Part shown: piece after piece, positions 12,350-27,400 of the stretch
Numbering within the stretch: the stretch's first letter is position 1
How the letters are laid out: each line of letters opens with the position of its first letter
DNA from: Setaria digitata
Lineage: Eukaryota > Nematoda > Chromadorea > Rhabditida > Setariidae
Length of the DNA: 64,000 bases
NCBI GenBank assembly: GCA_003640385.1
Contig: RCAB01000202.1
Coordinates: 40,126 to 104,125, forward strand
Direction: 5' to 3'
Notes under the pieces: model-generated
Databases searched by the model: none
Seen by the model: the letters and a program-made list of their open reading frames with translations, nothing else
What the model was told of the DNA's origin: nothing
Translations under genes and position numbers: made by a program

Positions 12350-14913
12350 TCACTTGTAGCACAAATAAAGAATGTTTGAAGAATATTCTGAAAATGGATT
12401 CTGACAAACTTCAATTTTTTGAAAACCAGCAGCACTGAGCAACTGTTTGGCCTTTTCACGTCCCCACATTGCGCCGAGCCCCAATGCGTCTGAAAAATAA
12501 TTCAAAAAATTTGTCTGAAACAAAATGCAAGGAAAATTAGGCATCAAGAGTGAATATAAATCTAAAGTTACGGAGATTTCAGCAGTTTTTGCTATTTTTC
12601 ATCTATCGCAAGAGCTCAATGATGAATTTTTAACGATTCAGTAGAAACCCGCATTTCCAAAACAGATCAAATAATTTAAGATAACTCCCATTTCTCTTAT
12701 CAAAAAATTTTTTGAAAAATTCTCATCTTTAAGCAAAATAACCTCTAAAGTAATCAACAACAGAACTATCGGTTAAAAAAAAGAATGAATTAAGAAAGTT
12801 TAGAACCTTCGGAATTCATTCCGACCGGAAGACAATGTGTCAGTGACACGCCATACATAAATGTCGATGTAACCATTTCTTTATCCTTGTAGACATTACT
12901 AGTACCATCAGTTTCAATCATCGAAAATAGACCGTCTGATTTCAGAACCCGATATATTTCTTTCAAACACTGAATTGTGCAACCAAATAAGTTTCTTTTT
13001 TTCCTCCCACTGATAAGACCTTATAAAAAAAATCAACCCAGAAGTATAACGCGCTTTCAGAAAACAAGATAAAGCAGTAAAGTGAAATGTGAGATCGCTT
13101 ACAAGATCAGGTCTTGTTTGATCATGGCAAGCGTCGAACATCATTACCCAGTCGAACTTCTCCGTCCAATCATCCTTCATCATCTGACCATTCATTTGCA
13201 TATAGGATACATTATCCAAACCAGCATTAGCTTCATCCCTTTTTTTGTTAGCTCCAACAACGGCATCGAGTGAAAGATCAATTCCCGTAAAAAAGCACTT
13301 TGGGTAATGACTCCCTACAACGTCTGTATGTGTGCGTGTATCAAAAACTACCAACAATATCAGCATATTAACATTAGCGGAGACGAAAAAAGTACCCAGT
13401 TCTGCAATATGCATTCCTCGACCACAGCCTACATCAAGAGCATAAATTCCACCCTCTTCTAGTTTATTTTGCAATCCCGTCGCAGGTACAAATTTACTGA
13501 TTATATACTGTTGATGCGAAGCTTCCGATAATGCTGCCATTCTTTTATCGAATTCATCAAACATTCCGTTGTCCATCCCTGAAAAATATTTTCAAAAATT
13601 CATTTCGTTTCCTTTTATTCTTGAATTTTATAGAAAATTTGTTATGGAGAATTTATGGGGGCAGTGGAAATTTGCCGGCAATAACAGTTTGAATAAAAAA
13701 CCAACAATACCTACTTTCTTAAATTTGAATTTTAAGTCTGGCAATTTGTTATCGAGAAATAATATCAAAAAATAATTACAGCATGCAGGATACTACTATC
13801 TTAATATTTTAATAAGTTTGTGTTTAAGCATTTGAAGGCGAACAAATAGAAAAAGCGATATCATCAATAATCGCGAGAAAACCAAACAAGTAGTAATAGC
13901 AATCGTAATTATGATAGGTACCATCGGAAAAAAAGAGATGATATGAAATTAAGAGTGCAATTATGCAGTAAGAGAAGTACAGATCATTAAGAACTATTTG
14001 CACATGGAATTGTAAATGCGCTTTATCTTGTCAAAATAAATCCAAAAATGTATTTGTCAACAGCGGGGAAATACAAACATGAATATAGCTCGAGAGCGAT
14101 TTTTACAAAAATCAATCTTTCAATAAAATAAATTCTCCAACATACCGAGTGGTCCATCTTTCCTGAATAGTCCAACAAGAGTAGGATAAGCTTTAGCAGA
14201 CATCAGGACAATTTGTTGGAAGGTGAGCAATGCATTCGGTTGGTCGCCACATAACTCTCCAACACGATCTCCGCTTATCCAGAATTTTTCACCACTCTCA
14301 TCCACCTCAATAATCTTACCACAAGCCATAAGACATAACCATTCACGTACATAACTAAAAATTTTCAACTAATTATTCGAAACGCACAACTCCGTGTACA
14401 GTAGAAGTTTACAATGCGATATCACCGTTCTTTCAAATCAGCTTTTTCAGCAACTGTTGTAGAAGTCGCTGGTTGAATCTCTGATGATACAGCAGCAAGG
14501 GAATTGAATAACTGAAGCTCATGCCCAATAATAAGACCAAGACAGAGCATCCCATCACTCAAGATTTCCTGTAATGGACTTTATTAAAATAAAATCAGAT
14601 ATTTTGCATTTTCTAGTTGCACTTCATCTTATACTTACGAAATAACAAACCATTCTTTTAGCTATGCAATATACCGGAGTTAGTATTTTCCAGGCTTGAT
14701 GTTAGGTGTAACCGGATCAGTACTCTACTCTACTTCACTAGTTCAAAGATTTGTTAAGCTCCACCTGTTCTAAGATGCCAAGTTTTTTCAGTCTGAGAAT
14801 CTCGTAATATTTATGCTGTAAAAAAAAAACAAAATGAAATGAACTGAGGCAAAGACGCTTACTAATAAAGGCTAAATAGAACTTACCATTAAACGTTTCG
14901 AGAAATCCTCCAT
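12350..14913 (-). CDS. SAM-dependent class I methyltransferase with N-terminal helical/winged domain (eight exons, 375 aa)
   Basis: Exons in coding order: 14887-14913 (nine codons), 14765-14815, 14426-14568, 14146-14354, 13396-13578, 13103-13314, 12807-12969, 12350-12489; total 376 codons. Motif I is YALDVGCGRGMHIAELG (about residues 188-204), followed by FFTGIDLSLDAVVGA (motif II), KFDWVMMFDACHDQ (motif IV region) and EIYRVLKSDGLFSMIE (motif post III). The C-terminus reads WGREKAKQLLSAAGFQKIEV. The first ~140 residues resemble the N-terminal region of the nematode R08E5.3/R08F11.4 type and bacterial Rv2258c-like methyltransferases. The substrate is not known. The tiny first exon is supported by phase only. 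A longer ATG frame overlapping it is out of frame with everything downstream. Confidence 0.9.
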
Positions 14914-17900
14914 CACAAAATGGAAAAGGAAGTTGAAATGACGATTTCAAAAAATAAATGGTGCCCTTGCAACAGATGAAGAAATAAGATTGGAAAGGAA
15001 ACCAGAGAGGAAAAAAAGAAAACTAGCATGTAAACAAGGTGGGCAATAAGATGATATCACACAGTAACAATTCATTTCATTTCAAATTACTGGAGAAAGG
15101 GAAAACAGAGAATTCAGTTAGTTTCGTAAATACCTTTGTAAGCAGGAAAATGAAAATGCTTTTTATTTGATCTGTATATAGTGCCTCACTTCTTGCGATT
15201 TTTTCTTTTTACAAACCAGTTTAGGCTATTGTTAATGTAACCTTTTCTATGGGAAGCTTACAAAATGGGCGAAATAAAATCAAAAATTGGTATATTCTAA
15301 GTGACGAAAAGTGCTGAAAATTTGATAAACTGATATCATTCTTGGGAAAAATGAACTAGTAAGGCTTTTCAATTTAAAGTTGCAGTGACTGGCTTTCACA
15401 AGCTGTAAAATAGTAAAATTGCTTCTAAAGAGATTGAAAATCTTTTTTTAGAAGGAAAATATAATTTCAGAGTAATTGAAGTAAAAAAAAGAAAGAAAAT
15501 TGCAAAACCCCCTGTAAGTTCACAAGAATTAATGACTGCTTAAAGAGATACGTTGTTGAACACTAAGCTCATTTGGCACAAGGCGTTTGCATATTGATCC
15601 CACAGATAGTGACATATACAATATTGCTTGTGATGGATGGACGATTTATCTTTAGCCTGAGGAGGAGGGGACTGTAGGCGAGAGGTATTTGTTGCCGGAT
15701 TGAATTGAGTCCGGGAACTTATAAATAAAAAGGCAGTGGAGTTTTAAAACAATCAGCTTAAACGGAACATGGATGGTTCTTGTGGTACTTCGACTTCTGG
15801 AATGGTTCACATCTCGCCGTGATTTCACGGAACAGTCTTAGTTACTTTTTGTGTCATTATTATGTCGTCTGACTTCTCGAATAACTGATTTTCTGGCATA
15901 AAATGAATGAGGAAATACTGCCGTGCTTAAAATTTCGCGGAGTTGCGTTTACCGTCTTGGTCAACTTCAGATTTTAGAGCCTTTTTTTTCGATGTTTGGT
16001 TATTCACATCGATATATTTTACCTTCTGAACTCTCTTGATCCATAATTTCTAATGATTCTGATCCGTATTGATTCATCTTTTTCGAACTCCTTATCAGTT
16101 TTTACGATGCCATTTCCGCTTCATTAAGCCTACTTTATCATTTTCCTTTTGTTCTCCGGTCAAGTAGTATTTGAATCATCACAATGGAACAAATGCTTTG
16201 CTGTGGTTTGAACACTGCAGTGATCGATATATCATTTAATTATCACTATCGATATGCAGCTTGATCTTATCGAGAGCATGGCATTTGAAAACCTAAACGA
16301 CTCAATTTATCACCAAGCTATTATGGTCAAAAGCTTTGCTAAAATTCAAATTATGACCAAATACTTCGTCACGTTGCTGCGCCCTTTTCAATCAAATGCT
16401 AAGATTTGGAAACATTTTTGTTTACTTCTCTTTTTTTTTTTTTTTATTTTCGGGAGACTTGTAGTGTGTTATTCTAAATTTTAATTAGTTTTTGTTTGTA
16501 AATGGAACTTTCGACTTGCTAAAGAGCTGATGGATTAGTTGTTATTTATAGGTTACTACACTACAGTTCTATTAGGTCACTTGGCAATCAAACTACTACT
16601 GCAAACCTGCCGCACTTATGACGAAATAGTTGTACTTCTAGTTTTGACGGTATTGTGATTTAGTTCTCATTGAAGAAAAATGCTTGTCAGTTTACCTTAG
16701 AAATACAGTGGTAAAGTTCATTACAGGTTTTTTACTGTTTAAGTAAGCGGTGATTTTCAAATGAGAAATAAACATCTTCCTGTTACTAGAGAACATTGTA
16801 ACATTTTGAAGCTTGCAGGGCGTTTCATTTTAGTGGGTTCCAGATTTGAGGTAATATTACTGCTTCAAAATAAAATAATTTGCTATTTGGTAACGGCGCT
16901 CTGTGCGATGTATCGTTTTTGGTAGGAAAATAAAGTTCCGTGACATTCATACTTGTTATCTACTCATTAGCACTGACAAGTTTTTTTTTAGTAAATCATG
17001 AAACGTGTCTAAAATTGAAATTGTTGATTATATTCTAATTGAAATTAATTTTTTTCATATGATAAGCATAAAATTATTTTTGAAACAGTTTTTCGGAGTG
17101 ATGCAAAAAAGATTACTATGAATAACAGGCGTATCTACTAAAATATCACTATTCAAAGTATTTCGATTGATTAACATATTAATTGAACTGGATTGGCTAT
17201 GGGAACGTCAGTTAGTCAATATGCAACTGTCAGCTTGAAGCCCTACTTTTTTAAAGTTTTCAGGAATATCTCGCTGCTCTTCAACGCCCTCATACGTGTG
17301 ATAAATGTTTTTGTATATTTAATGTTGTTCGTATATTATTTTTTTTCACAGCCTACAACTTTTTTGTTGCTGGATCTCAAGTCGATGCTAACTATCATTG
17401 ACAGATTAAGAATCCTTACTATCAAATTCCAGTGCGGGAGATATCTCCTAGATCCATATGCAGCTGACCTTATTTCATTGAATTCTATGTTTCCACAGTT
17501 TTTCTTCTATGAGACAAATTTCATACGATTGGGATTTTATATAATTTTCGATGTGGCCAAAATTTGACTCATTCGATCGTCTCTTAAATAGTCGAATCAA
17601 GTCAGACTTCACGTGCCTTGATATAGATTAATTACATGTGGACACTGTAAAGGTCATGTTCGGCATGGCTTATTTCTTAAAGATAGTTCAAATAAGTAAA
17701 TGTCTACTTTATAATTGTCTCTGGTACAGAACAACGAAGTACAGTATTCGAGAGCCGGTTTTTACTCCAATATTTCATGGTGAGGTAGTTGTTGCTAGCG
17801 ATTAATTAGCTTTGATCGTTTTCGCTGAAAAGTCATGATCATTTAAACTGAAAAATTTGTGAGGAAAGGATGAAGCCAGTACTGAACTACTTACATTCTA

Positions 17901-19477
17901 GAATTTATAAATACTGTTGTTGCTGAAGCATCTCAAAATTACTGGAATTTAATTGTGCCAATATCTTTATTTATCTGGTAACAATCTCATGGAAATTTGA
18001 TCAGCCATTCGAAGCACTTTGTTAGGTTTTTTTTTTTGTTTCGGCATTAAACATAATGGTTATTTCAGACTTTGAAATTTTTTATATAATTTATAATGAT
18101 TTCTAATCTTTGCATGACGTCATTGGCCTGGGCTAGGGGTGATGCACTACCCCTTACTCTTTACAGCAGCCTGCAACATTATTGATTTTATTCAGCGGAT
18201 GACCCAACTGTCCGTGTTCTACGTCTGGTTGCCGGAAAATGCCATTTATGGTTTTAGTCGTTTTGTTTCGATCTTTTTTCTACCTTCGTGCTAGGGAGGT
18301 CATACTTCTTGTGATAGCAGAGTTATTTCATTGTTAAGTTTACAATGAATTCACCTTTTTTTTTTTAAAAAAAAAAACATGTTTCACACTATGACAAAAT
18401 AGATACACTTTACTAAACCTGAAAATTTAATTTAACAAAATATTTCATGGGCTGATTCATATAGCAAAAAGTGACGGCTGCCACATTTCACAATCATGTG
18501 GCGAAAATTCAGCATGAAATTAAACAGTTTCTACATGTCAGTAGAAGTAACTGTTAAGCATTTTTTGTTGTATATTGGTGGCGGCGATATACTGTTCTAA
18601 ACCGTATAACAAGAAAATCGGTATGGAATTTATTCAAATGTAATCGATATCAGAGAAATTCAGTTCTTGAATTCTGGAATCCCTAGACAAAAATATTTTA
18701 GAAGTAGTTGCAATTCCAAAATAGATTCGCTCAAACGGTTTTTTACGAAATGCAAGTTCATTCTTAATTTTGGTTTTGCAACACTCATAAATGATTTCAT
18801 TCATAGTGCAAAGAGAATGTGAGGCTTAGTATAAGTTGAAGTTTAATATCTAAAACTTGAGGTCCCGTTTCAAATTTCATTGCATGAAGGTGAAAATCCC
18901 AGAGTGATGGTTGCAGAAAACTCGGAAAAGCGCTTAAAGCTAAATTTAGTCGTATTTCACGACAATGGATCTTTTCGCGATATATATATTATACATATAC
19001 TTTTTTTTGAATCGATTTGTAAACTTTGCGTGAGAAATTTCTTCGCGAAAAAGCTGAGGTTTGTATGGGCTCCATATTGGATCTGTCATTTTACGGAATC
19101 TATTTGTAAAGTTAAAATCAAATTCTAAATAATGGTTATCTTTTTGTTTTGTATTATTAACAGGGTATGGTTCTTATATACAATTTGAGGATATTCGTGG
19201 ATGTTTTGCCGTGTGTTGTGCAGTTGAGTTGAATTTATTAGCTTGTTGAACATGACTATTATGTTCTTGCGGTGAGTTCTTTTCACTGATCTAAAACTTG
19301 GGCGCAGAAGTGTCAGTTTCTCAAGCTCATGCTCGTTTCTCTTATTGACTGCGCTTGTGTTATGAGTATAGCACAAAAAAAAGCGAAAAAGAAAAGGGTT
19401 TTTAGAAAAGAAAAAGATCTTTTAGAAATTAAAAGGGACTTTTTGTCTGTTAATTAGTAGCATGTGGAGTTTTTTTT

Positions 19478-19508
<31 letters not shown>

Positions 19509-20527
19509 CATGGTATTCAATGATAATAACACATCGTTGTAGATTTTAGCAAATATTTTCTGTGTATCGTCTATATATTTTCCAGTTTCTTCGATCGTGC
19601 ACCTGACACTTTGCCATAATCCGCCACTATATTTACAGCTTAAGTTGCCTTATTCTGCCTCTTAATTTTTAGAATGATAGCAGTGTTCATAACTCTACCA
19701 ATTTTTGGAGAATGGTTGGGAATTAATGGAAGGAGGTTGGTGGGAGAACAGCTATGATGACGTCTATCAATGCATCATTTCATATATTTGTGATTCCACT
19801 TTTTGAACGAGATGGGTTTTTTTTTTTTCAAATTTTTATTCCAGACTGTAAATTATTGCAGGTTCCTTCTTCATCGCTCTACCTATTTCGGACATAAATG
19901 TGTTCATCCTCTTGATAGGCTCCTGTTCGATCTTTTTGAAGAGGTTTATAAACTACTAAAAAGATGGTAATGATTTTTATATCGTTTAGTGTTCTCATCG
20001 GTGATTCTGGTACATTGCATCGGTGTAAGCTCTGCACTTGCTTTTCATGCATTAATTCTATCATTTTTATTGATCTGGTTATTGAAGTCAGGGGCAGCTG
20101 GCTGAGGCTTTTATGTTTTTGTCACACTGTATATAGTTCATTAGTTGACGTATAACATCTGTAACATACTTTTTCGGAAGTTACCGATTATGAGGAAGCA
20201 TAAATCCTTTGCGTTATTAATGGCTCCCAGTAACATTTATATTTTGAACCATATTGAAGTGTTAAACGTAAATCTTTACAGCCGTTAGACAACATTAAAT
20301 TGTGAGAAGACGACTTTTTTTTTTTTTTTTTTTTTGAAATCGTGTCGCATGAAGGTTGGATTATCACGTTGCGTCATTATAGTAATTATTGTTGGTCTCA
20401 CTGCTTTACAAAATTGGTCTCCATCAACTAATATTTATAGTCTATTATTTTAAGGTAATATTTGCAAAACCGTGTGTTTTCTGTGGAAGAACTTAATGTA
20501 GTAATGAAAGAATTTTTTTTTTTTCAG
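14914..20527. other. Gene-poor divergent intergenic region upstream of daf-18
   Basis: About 5.6 kb separates the methyltransferase (minus) from the PTEN gene (plus). It has many A and T tracts, including a long T run at about 19470-19507 and a T-then-A run near 18355-18380. The longest open frame (17193-17567, plus) is rich in Phe, Leu and Ile and matches no family I know. I see no tRNA and no exon with good borders. It may hold promoter elements or untranslated first exons. Confidence 0.4.
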
Positions 20528-21399
20528 TTCAAGAAAATCTCAGCGCATTAATCAGATCATGCGACGCCAAATGGCGCAATGAGTTTATGAGGATGTCTTG
20601 CGTTGAACCTGGAATTCATGCGGATGGATCTTCTGATATTCCAGCAGACGGATCCTTCAGTGTAGGTTATGTTATATCTCTTCTCCTGCTGAAATTTGGA
20701 GGCAATTATAATGAAACAGAAGTGATATCAAGAAGTTCTAGAAAATCAAGGATAGTTAATCTTATACGATTCTCTGAGATTTACGTCTAGAATGCAATTT
20801 CATATGAGATATGAGCAAAGAGTTGGAAACCCTGATCTGATTCATCTCTTTTCATCTGGTGAAATCAGTTTGTGGAAAAAATTTTGATGGAGATATTCAT
20901 AGGTTTATGAGAAACTAGGAGAAGTAGGTGTGCAAAAGATGCCACGGAAATAACATATTTAGGAATTATGTCTGGAATTCTTACTTTTCAGTACTGTAAT
21001 TTTTGGAGTATTGTCATGAGAATTTAACTTTTAGCTTTAATGTGATTCCGAAAGAGCATCTTAGTTTCGGTAATGTTTTAGACTTTAATTCACTTTGTTT
21101 TAAAACAGTTTTATGCGGTTCAGTGTATTGCTTTAGCTGGGAGAGAGCGGGGGTGAGCACCATTTTCTTTTAATCTCTTTCCTTGTGCATTGCCGAGATC
21201 AAGTTAAGTCTTTAGGCTGGTTCATTCTTTCCATTACGACTAGTATTGTATCAGTTAGTGAATCGTTCGATTAGTTAATACAACAAATCTAATGATGGCA
21301 TGACAATACGCTGAACTCTGCGAAATCGGTTTTGGTATTGGTTTTAACACATTTTTAACATTATTGAGTTTACAGTAAATAACGGGTGGCCATGCTATC

Positions 21400-21456
<57 letters not shown>

Positions 21457-24400
21457 GCGTGGAATAGAAGAGATGGCCTGTAGTCAAACTCATATTGAAT
21501 AATTCAGTAATATCAAAGTTGGATCATTCTTTACCATTCTGCTGTTCTTGATCTTTCATCATTCATCGCTACACAAGCAACAATCGTTATTCACGGTGTA
21601 GTTCCGGTTACACAGATTCCTTCTTGATAAATTGTAATGAATCAAGAAACAAAACGCAACTCTAGAGAGAAGAAACTAGGTCATCATATTGACACTAATA
21701 AATTATATTTTTGGATTGTTCTCGGACTTTCATTATCTGTGATGCTTGAGACCAGGTTTCGAAAGAAATGCAAGACGTAATACAAAGCGAAGTTCGTTTC
21801 ATTTTACATCGTCTGGACAGATGATTATTCTCTTTTTTTTTTTTTTAGATATTATACCATGGTTAAAGTTCATTTGCACTCTACATATGTTTATGGAATC
21901 AGTTGTTTGCACTTATGGGTCCTTCAGGTTACAAAAAAGGTTTTAAATTTAGCGGTTTTGGAAATAGTGACCTTTCAAGGAGAATGGAGTTAAAACGAGT
22001 GCCCGAGATGGAAAAAAGAGGGCAGGTAATGTATGGGCACATTATTTGCTTACAAAAACATCAAATCTGCTGAAAAACTATGCAAAATGAAGACAGTTGA
22101 GAAACTTTTTTCTTCAAAGTCTGGTGACTTATTTTTCTGGAAGTGATAGTATGTATAAAATCCACAAAAAAAAGTGGATCAGATTTTAAACCATTGGTAG
22201 GAAATGGGAGCTTTTTCTATCAGTAGCTTAATACCTGTTCCATTTCTACGTATGCATTAAATATAATTCCTGGCCTACAGGAGAGGAAATTGCATGAGAT
22301 GAAACTACGGAAGTTTTTATTGCAGGTCAGTATGCCACTTTTTGTCGCTCACATGTTACTTTTCATTTTCTTTTGCTAAATAGAGTTATACCGTAGTAAA
22401 AGTAATCTAAATGTATTAATTTATGGGCAAGTCTTACTAATGGTAGGTTTCAAATTTGTATGGGTCTTAGAATTTCAGTCTGTGCATTTTAATAATTTAC
22501 TAAATTGTATGCATGATTTGGGTTTATACAGGGGTTGGAGGTTAGAAGTTGACGCAAAGGAGCCTTTAAGCCAATTTGAAAAGTATTTTTTAGTGGTAAA
22601 CTCAAGGTGCCTCTCGTATTTATGACCAGTGAGTTAGAAGGGGATCTATAATTCTGCGTTGTGGGGGTTCATAATGCGTAGTTTTTTTTTTATCATTCTA
22701 TCATAAATTATTTGAATTATGCTTATGCTGATCACCTGCTTCTTTATTGACGTGTTATCCTGTAATATTATATGTGATCATATGGTTCAAGTTGAAACAA
22801 TAAAACAAGCAAAAGGAGGTACAAGCAAGGAGAAAGGCTGTTAGGCATATTTTATTCCCCTTTTCCTCAGCTGTTAATTTTTATAAAATATCTTAAAAAA
22901 TGGCTTCCTGGTTTGTGTTGGAGAATTCTTTGTCAAGTTTGGTTGGGTTACCTTTACCTCTCGTTCTTTTGTTTCCATTTGTAAAGCAGCTAGACGTATT
23001 AATTTAGAATCTGATGATGTGAAGGGGATGAGCTCATGGAATATACTGGTTCTATTTTAGCTGCCTCTCTGCCCTTGTTATCTTCTCTCACTGCCTGTTT
23101 CATTAATAGTTCACTTTTATCTAAAATTACAAGTTAAGGCTGAGGGCGATATAGCACTGAATTTCATGGTGTAATATGTTAGTTCTGGAAAATTATTTCT
23201 TTCCTACCAAAGTTTGTCTAGCTTTTGTTAGAAATCTTGATTATTAGTAACATTTTTCATTTTTCTATGTAAATTTAAATTTCTCTAATTCCCAATGTGC
23301 CTCACATTATGAAGTGATTTAGTCGAGTTCTGGCTCTTGCTTTTCCGTTTTGAAATGCTTCGGTCTCTTCATAGTGAGTGGTGTTGGATCATCAGAGATA
23401 CTTCTTCATCTTCAATAATTCTTTTTTATTCTACACCTCTGCTGATTTGGATTTCATAACTAAAGGAACCTAAATGTGAAATTATTATAATAGTTTAGGG
23501 CGGATCGAATGATTCTCCACATAGGATGGGTGTAACGATAACGGAACCGTTGGCGATCGCATCAACTTCTGCAGGTTCTGCTGTTTGTTTAACGGTACCA
23601 GAAACGGAAACACCTCAGTTAGCATCTTCCCTTCCTACCGTTCTTTGTGTAACGTCCAAAACATCCGATGTGATTTGCAATCCATGGAGAAATTTGGTCA
23701 GTCAGAACAGACGGCGTTACAAGAAGGACAATTTCGATTTAGATCTTACATGTAGGTTATTTTTCGATGTTTACTGTAAAACTGAGTTTTTTATATCATG
23801 TTCTGATAATTTTATATTATTAAATATGAAACTATACAGCTCTTTTTTTTCCCACGTGAATGATCCTTTTAATTCGAGTTAGTTCTTTTGTAGTTTGAAT
23901 GGACTTGGCCTTGTTCAAGATGATATTTCGGACAAAGTTTAATACTTCATTCATCTCCTTTTTTCTTTTTCACATATTTTTAAAATATATTGGATGAATT
24001 TATCCTGGAATATTTTTCCTGTATTGATGATAGGGGAGATAAAAATGTTTTTTTTTTCTCTCTCTTTGATTTGAAAGGTGTAATAAGTATTTTAATGTCA
24101 AACAACATTGTATTTGTAGATATCACAGATCGGATCATTGCAATGGGTTTTCCAGCTACAGATCAAGAAAAAATTTACCGAAATAGTATGGAGGCAACAG
24201 TTGCATTCTTGGAACGTTATCATGCTGATCACTACATGGTTTTTAATTTGTGAGTTGTCCTCTTTTCGAACTTCCGATAAGTTTTAGTAGGCAAGTAGCA
24301 CTGTTCTTTATAACTGAATGTTGCTTAAACTTTTTCTGCCTGTTACTTCAGAGTGAAATGCCGCAAGCTTTATAAAATAATTTGTTATAGAATTAAATTT

Positions 24401-27400
24401 ATAGACATCTATAAAATCATCCACAAAATAAAGCTCCTTACTAGTTCTCAAATATTTTAGACGTGGACGGCATGCATACGACCCAAGCCATTTCCACAAT
24501 CGTGTGATGACCTTTGAGATGGATGATCATCATCCTCCGAGACTGGAATTGATGGCTCCTTTTTGTCGTGCTGTAAGTTTTCATGGTAATATAAATAAAG
24601 ACTTGTGCTTTTTTGGAGTGGTTTTTTTGAGGTAATGCACACATGTTGCAAACTTTCTTGTTTCTTCAATTACTCGAGGAAATTTAGTGGAACTTTTTTT
24701 TTTTTTTTTTTTTTTAATATTTTGATGCTGAATTTTGGAATGCGTTATAAAGTTATAGAACTTGTAGCACTGGGCATTGTGAGCTAAAATAAGTAGAAAA
24801 GTGAAAGTCGCGGCTAATTTATTTTTCTATTAAGTGTCTTATATTTTCCACCCCGACAAATTATTTTTAAAAGGAAGAGATGGATAATAACTTAAATTTA
24901 AGGACTGCTTTTCTTGAATGTTGTACTGCACTTATTTTAAGGTGCATGACTATTTGGCTGCTGATGAACAGAATGTTGTTGCTGTACACTGCAAAGCGGG
25001 TAAAGGACGTACGGGTGTAATGATTTGTGCTTATCTCGTGTATATAAATTTTTATCATTCTCCAAGACAAAATATGGATTACTACAGTATCGTGCGGACT
25101 GTCAATAATAAAGTAAGTTGGAATGATTGCTGCAAAGTTTATTTTAAATGTCAGTTTATGCTGAACCTATTATCTCTACTTATGATTCCATAAGTAAGCT
25201 AACACTATTTCAGGGTGTAACTATACCATCTCAGCGACGTTACGTTTATTATTTTTCACATTTAAGGAAACGCAATCTCAATTATATACCACTTCGTTGT
25301 GAACTTATTGGTGTATACTTTGAACGACCTCCCAGGTTGAATGGTTAGCATTCTCATATTCTCTATTACTTTTATCATACTGTTATAGTGTCATATGATT
25401 CCGCGCGTCAATCATTTTTTGCGTAGATTTCTAGTAAATGTTTCTGCTTAAAAAATATGGACATGCATGTTGTAATAAAAAGAAAGGTGAAATGTCATTC
25501 TTAGTCCCACTAATGTACTACTGCTTTTATTGTTAAAATAATGCATCGTTGTGTTTATACTTTTCATTTCAATAATAAATTGCAAGTTTTTAATTCGGGT
25601 TGGGAATTTTATTTTAAAAGTTTGTGAAGTCAGATATAACTACAATCAATTTTTTATTTTGTACAGTCACTTCCCAGGTATCTTACTTGACGGTGCATAT
25701 CGTTTACGAGTTGCCAATGGTGATGTAGATGTTTTCATACCTGGACCCCTTCGATTGAGTGGTCGGGATTTCGATGAAGAAGAAGCATTGTGGAACCAAT
25801 ATCCATGTTCCGTCGGGGAAGACCAATATGATCCTCATAAGCCGAAACCGGGAAAGGATTGCATTTCAAGGTACACTATAATAAATTTTGCCCGTTGATT
25901 CAATCCAGATATTTTCTTTTCAATTAAAATCTATTTTTAAATGTAGTTTATTGTTTTTTAGGCGCTGCTATGGATGGAGCGTACCGCTGAAGAAAAGAGT
26001 CTTCATTGAAGGAGACGTTCGAATTGATTTTTATGCGAAGAAATGGTTCAGAGGTCTGGGATGGACTTTGGTAGGAAAATTGGAAAATTCTTATATCAGT
26101 AATATTTGAGTTATTTCTGTTCTACAATGTGACATATTTGCAGAAAGATCGAGAGAAGTTGGGGCACGTTTGGTTCAATACAATGTTTACTTGTCCTGGT
26201 TACTGTGGAGGAGTGTATATACATGGTGATGAAGCTTATCCATATCCAAAAGGTGGAAGTAAGCAGTTTCATCTTCTGACCTCACAATTCTTTTTCTAGT
26301 TCATCTAAAATTAAGAAATATTTATAAGTTTGGATATATCTAGCTGGAAAGCATCACCTGTTTTCATTATAATAAGTATAGTAAAATCAAACTACAGTTA
26401 GGAGGTCCATAGACTCTGCGTACGAAATGTCGTATCAGAATATGGAAAGCAAGTGTTATTGCATATTGTTTAACAAAATTTGTTTTTAAGCAACGATATT
26501 CAACCCATGGCCTCCCGTTGATTTTCGACCATACGAAACAGCGAATGGTATCCTTAAATTTACTTCTGAGCACTATAATAACAACCGCAGCAGCAGAAAG
26601 AAACGATATGAAAAGAAATCCTGTTTAAAGAACGAAGAGACAGGCAAAAAATCAGTTGTTTCTTGAGCTTTCAGTGCTATTTAGCTGAATTTCCATCTCT
26701 CACAAGTTTTTATGAAGTCGTTGTTCAATAAAATTAGCTTACTGATTAAATAATTTGCAGCCTCGAATCACTGGAATATTGATTCTCCTCCAGGTCTTGA
26801 AAAGCATTGTCCTCTTCGATGTTTATCTTTGATATATCCAGAACAGCTCGGACGACAGCCGTTCGTTTTACACTTTTTCAAATTAAGACCTGTGGATGAG
26901 GGTGATGATGTATTTATAATATATAAGTTCATAATGTTCTTTCACAGTGTATTAAAATGTACTAGAAAGTAATTTAAAAAAAAAAAAAGAAGGATATTCC
27001 GTTCTACTTTTCTGTATACATATTTAACATTCTAGTCCACGAAAAGAAATCATGGCGATGTTGCGTGATGCACACATAAAACGTTTGATTAGCGATAAGT
27101 ATAACAAGCATCTGCAGTCGGCTCCATCGGGCGGCACTATACCAAAAAGTCCTGAAGGTTGTTTTAATTATTTAGAAAAGTTATTGTTCACAGATTTATT
27201 TTGGTTTTACGTTTCGAAAATATTTCGCTTTCAGTTCGGCTAGATTGTGGTGGACCCATGTGTTTAATGCGTCGACCTTTTGAGCATGTCCTAACATTCA
27301 GTGTTCTAGAAATAGACCGAGCTTTCAAACATGATAAAGTGAATAAGGGTTTGAAGGTGAGATGTTCAGTTATTTTTGTACTTTGTACTTTTTATGTGAC

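Noticed and set aside
18355..18380. T-run followed by A-run, like a terminator hairpin
   Set aside because: Simple homopolymer runs in AT-rich eukaryotic DNA; rho-independent terminators do not apply here.
24308..24669. Several minus-strand frames over daf-18 exon 4
   Set aside because: Shadows of the plus-strand PTEN exon, which matches the family residue by residue.
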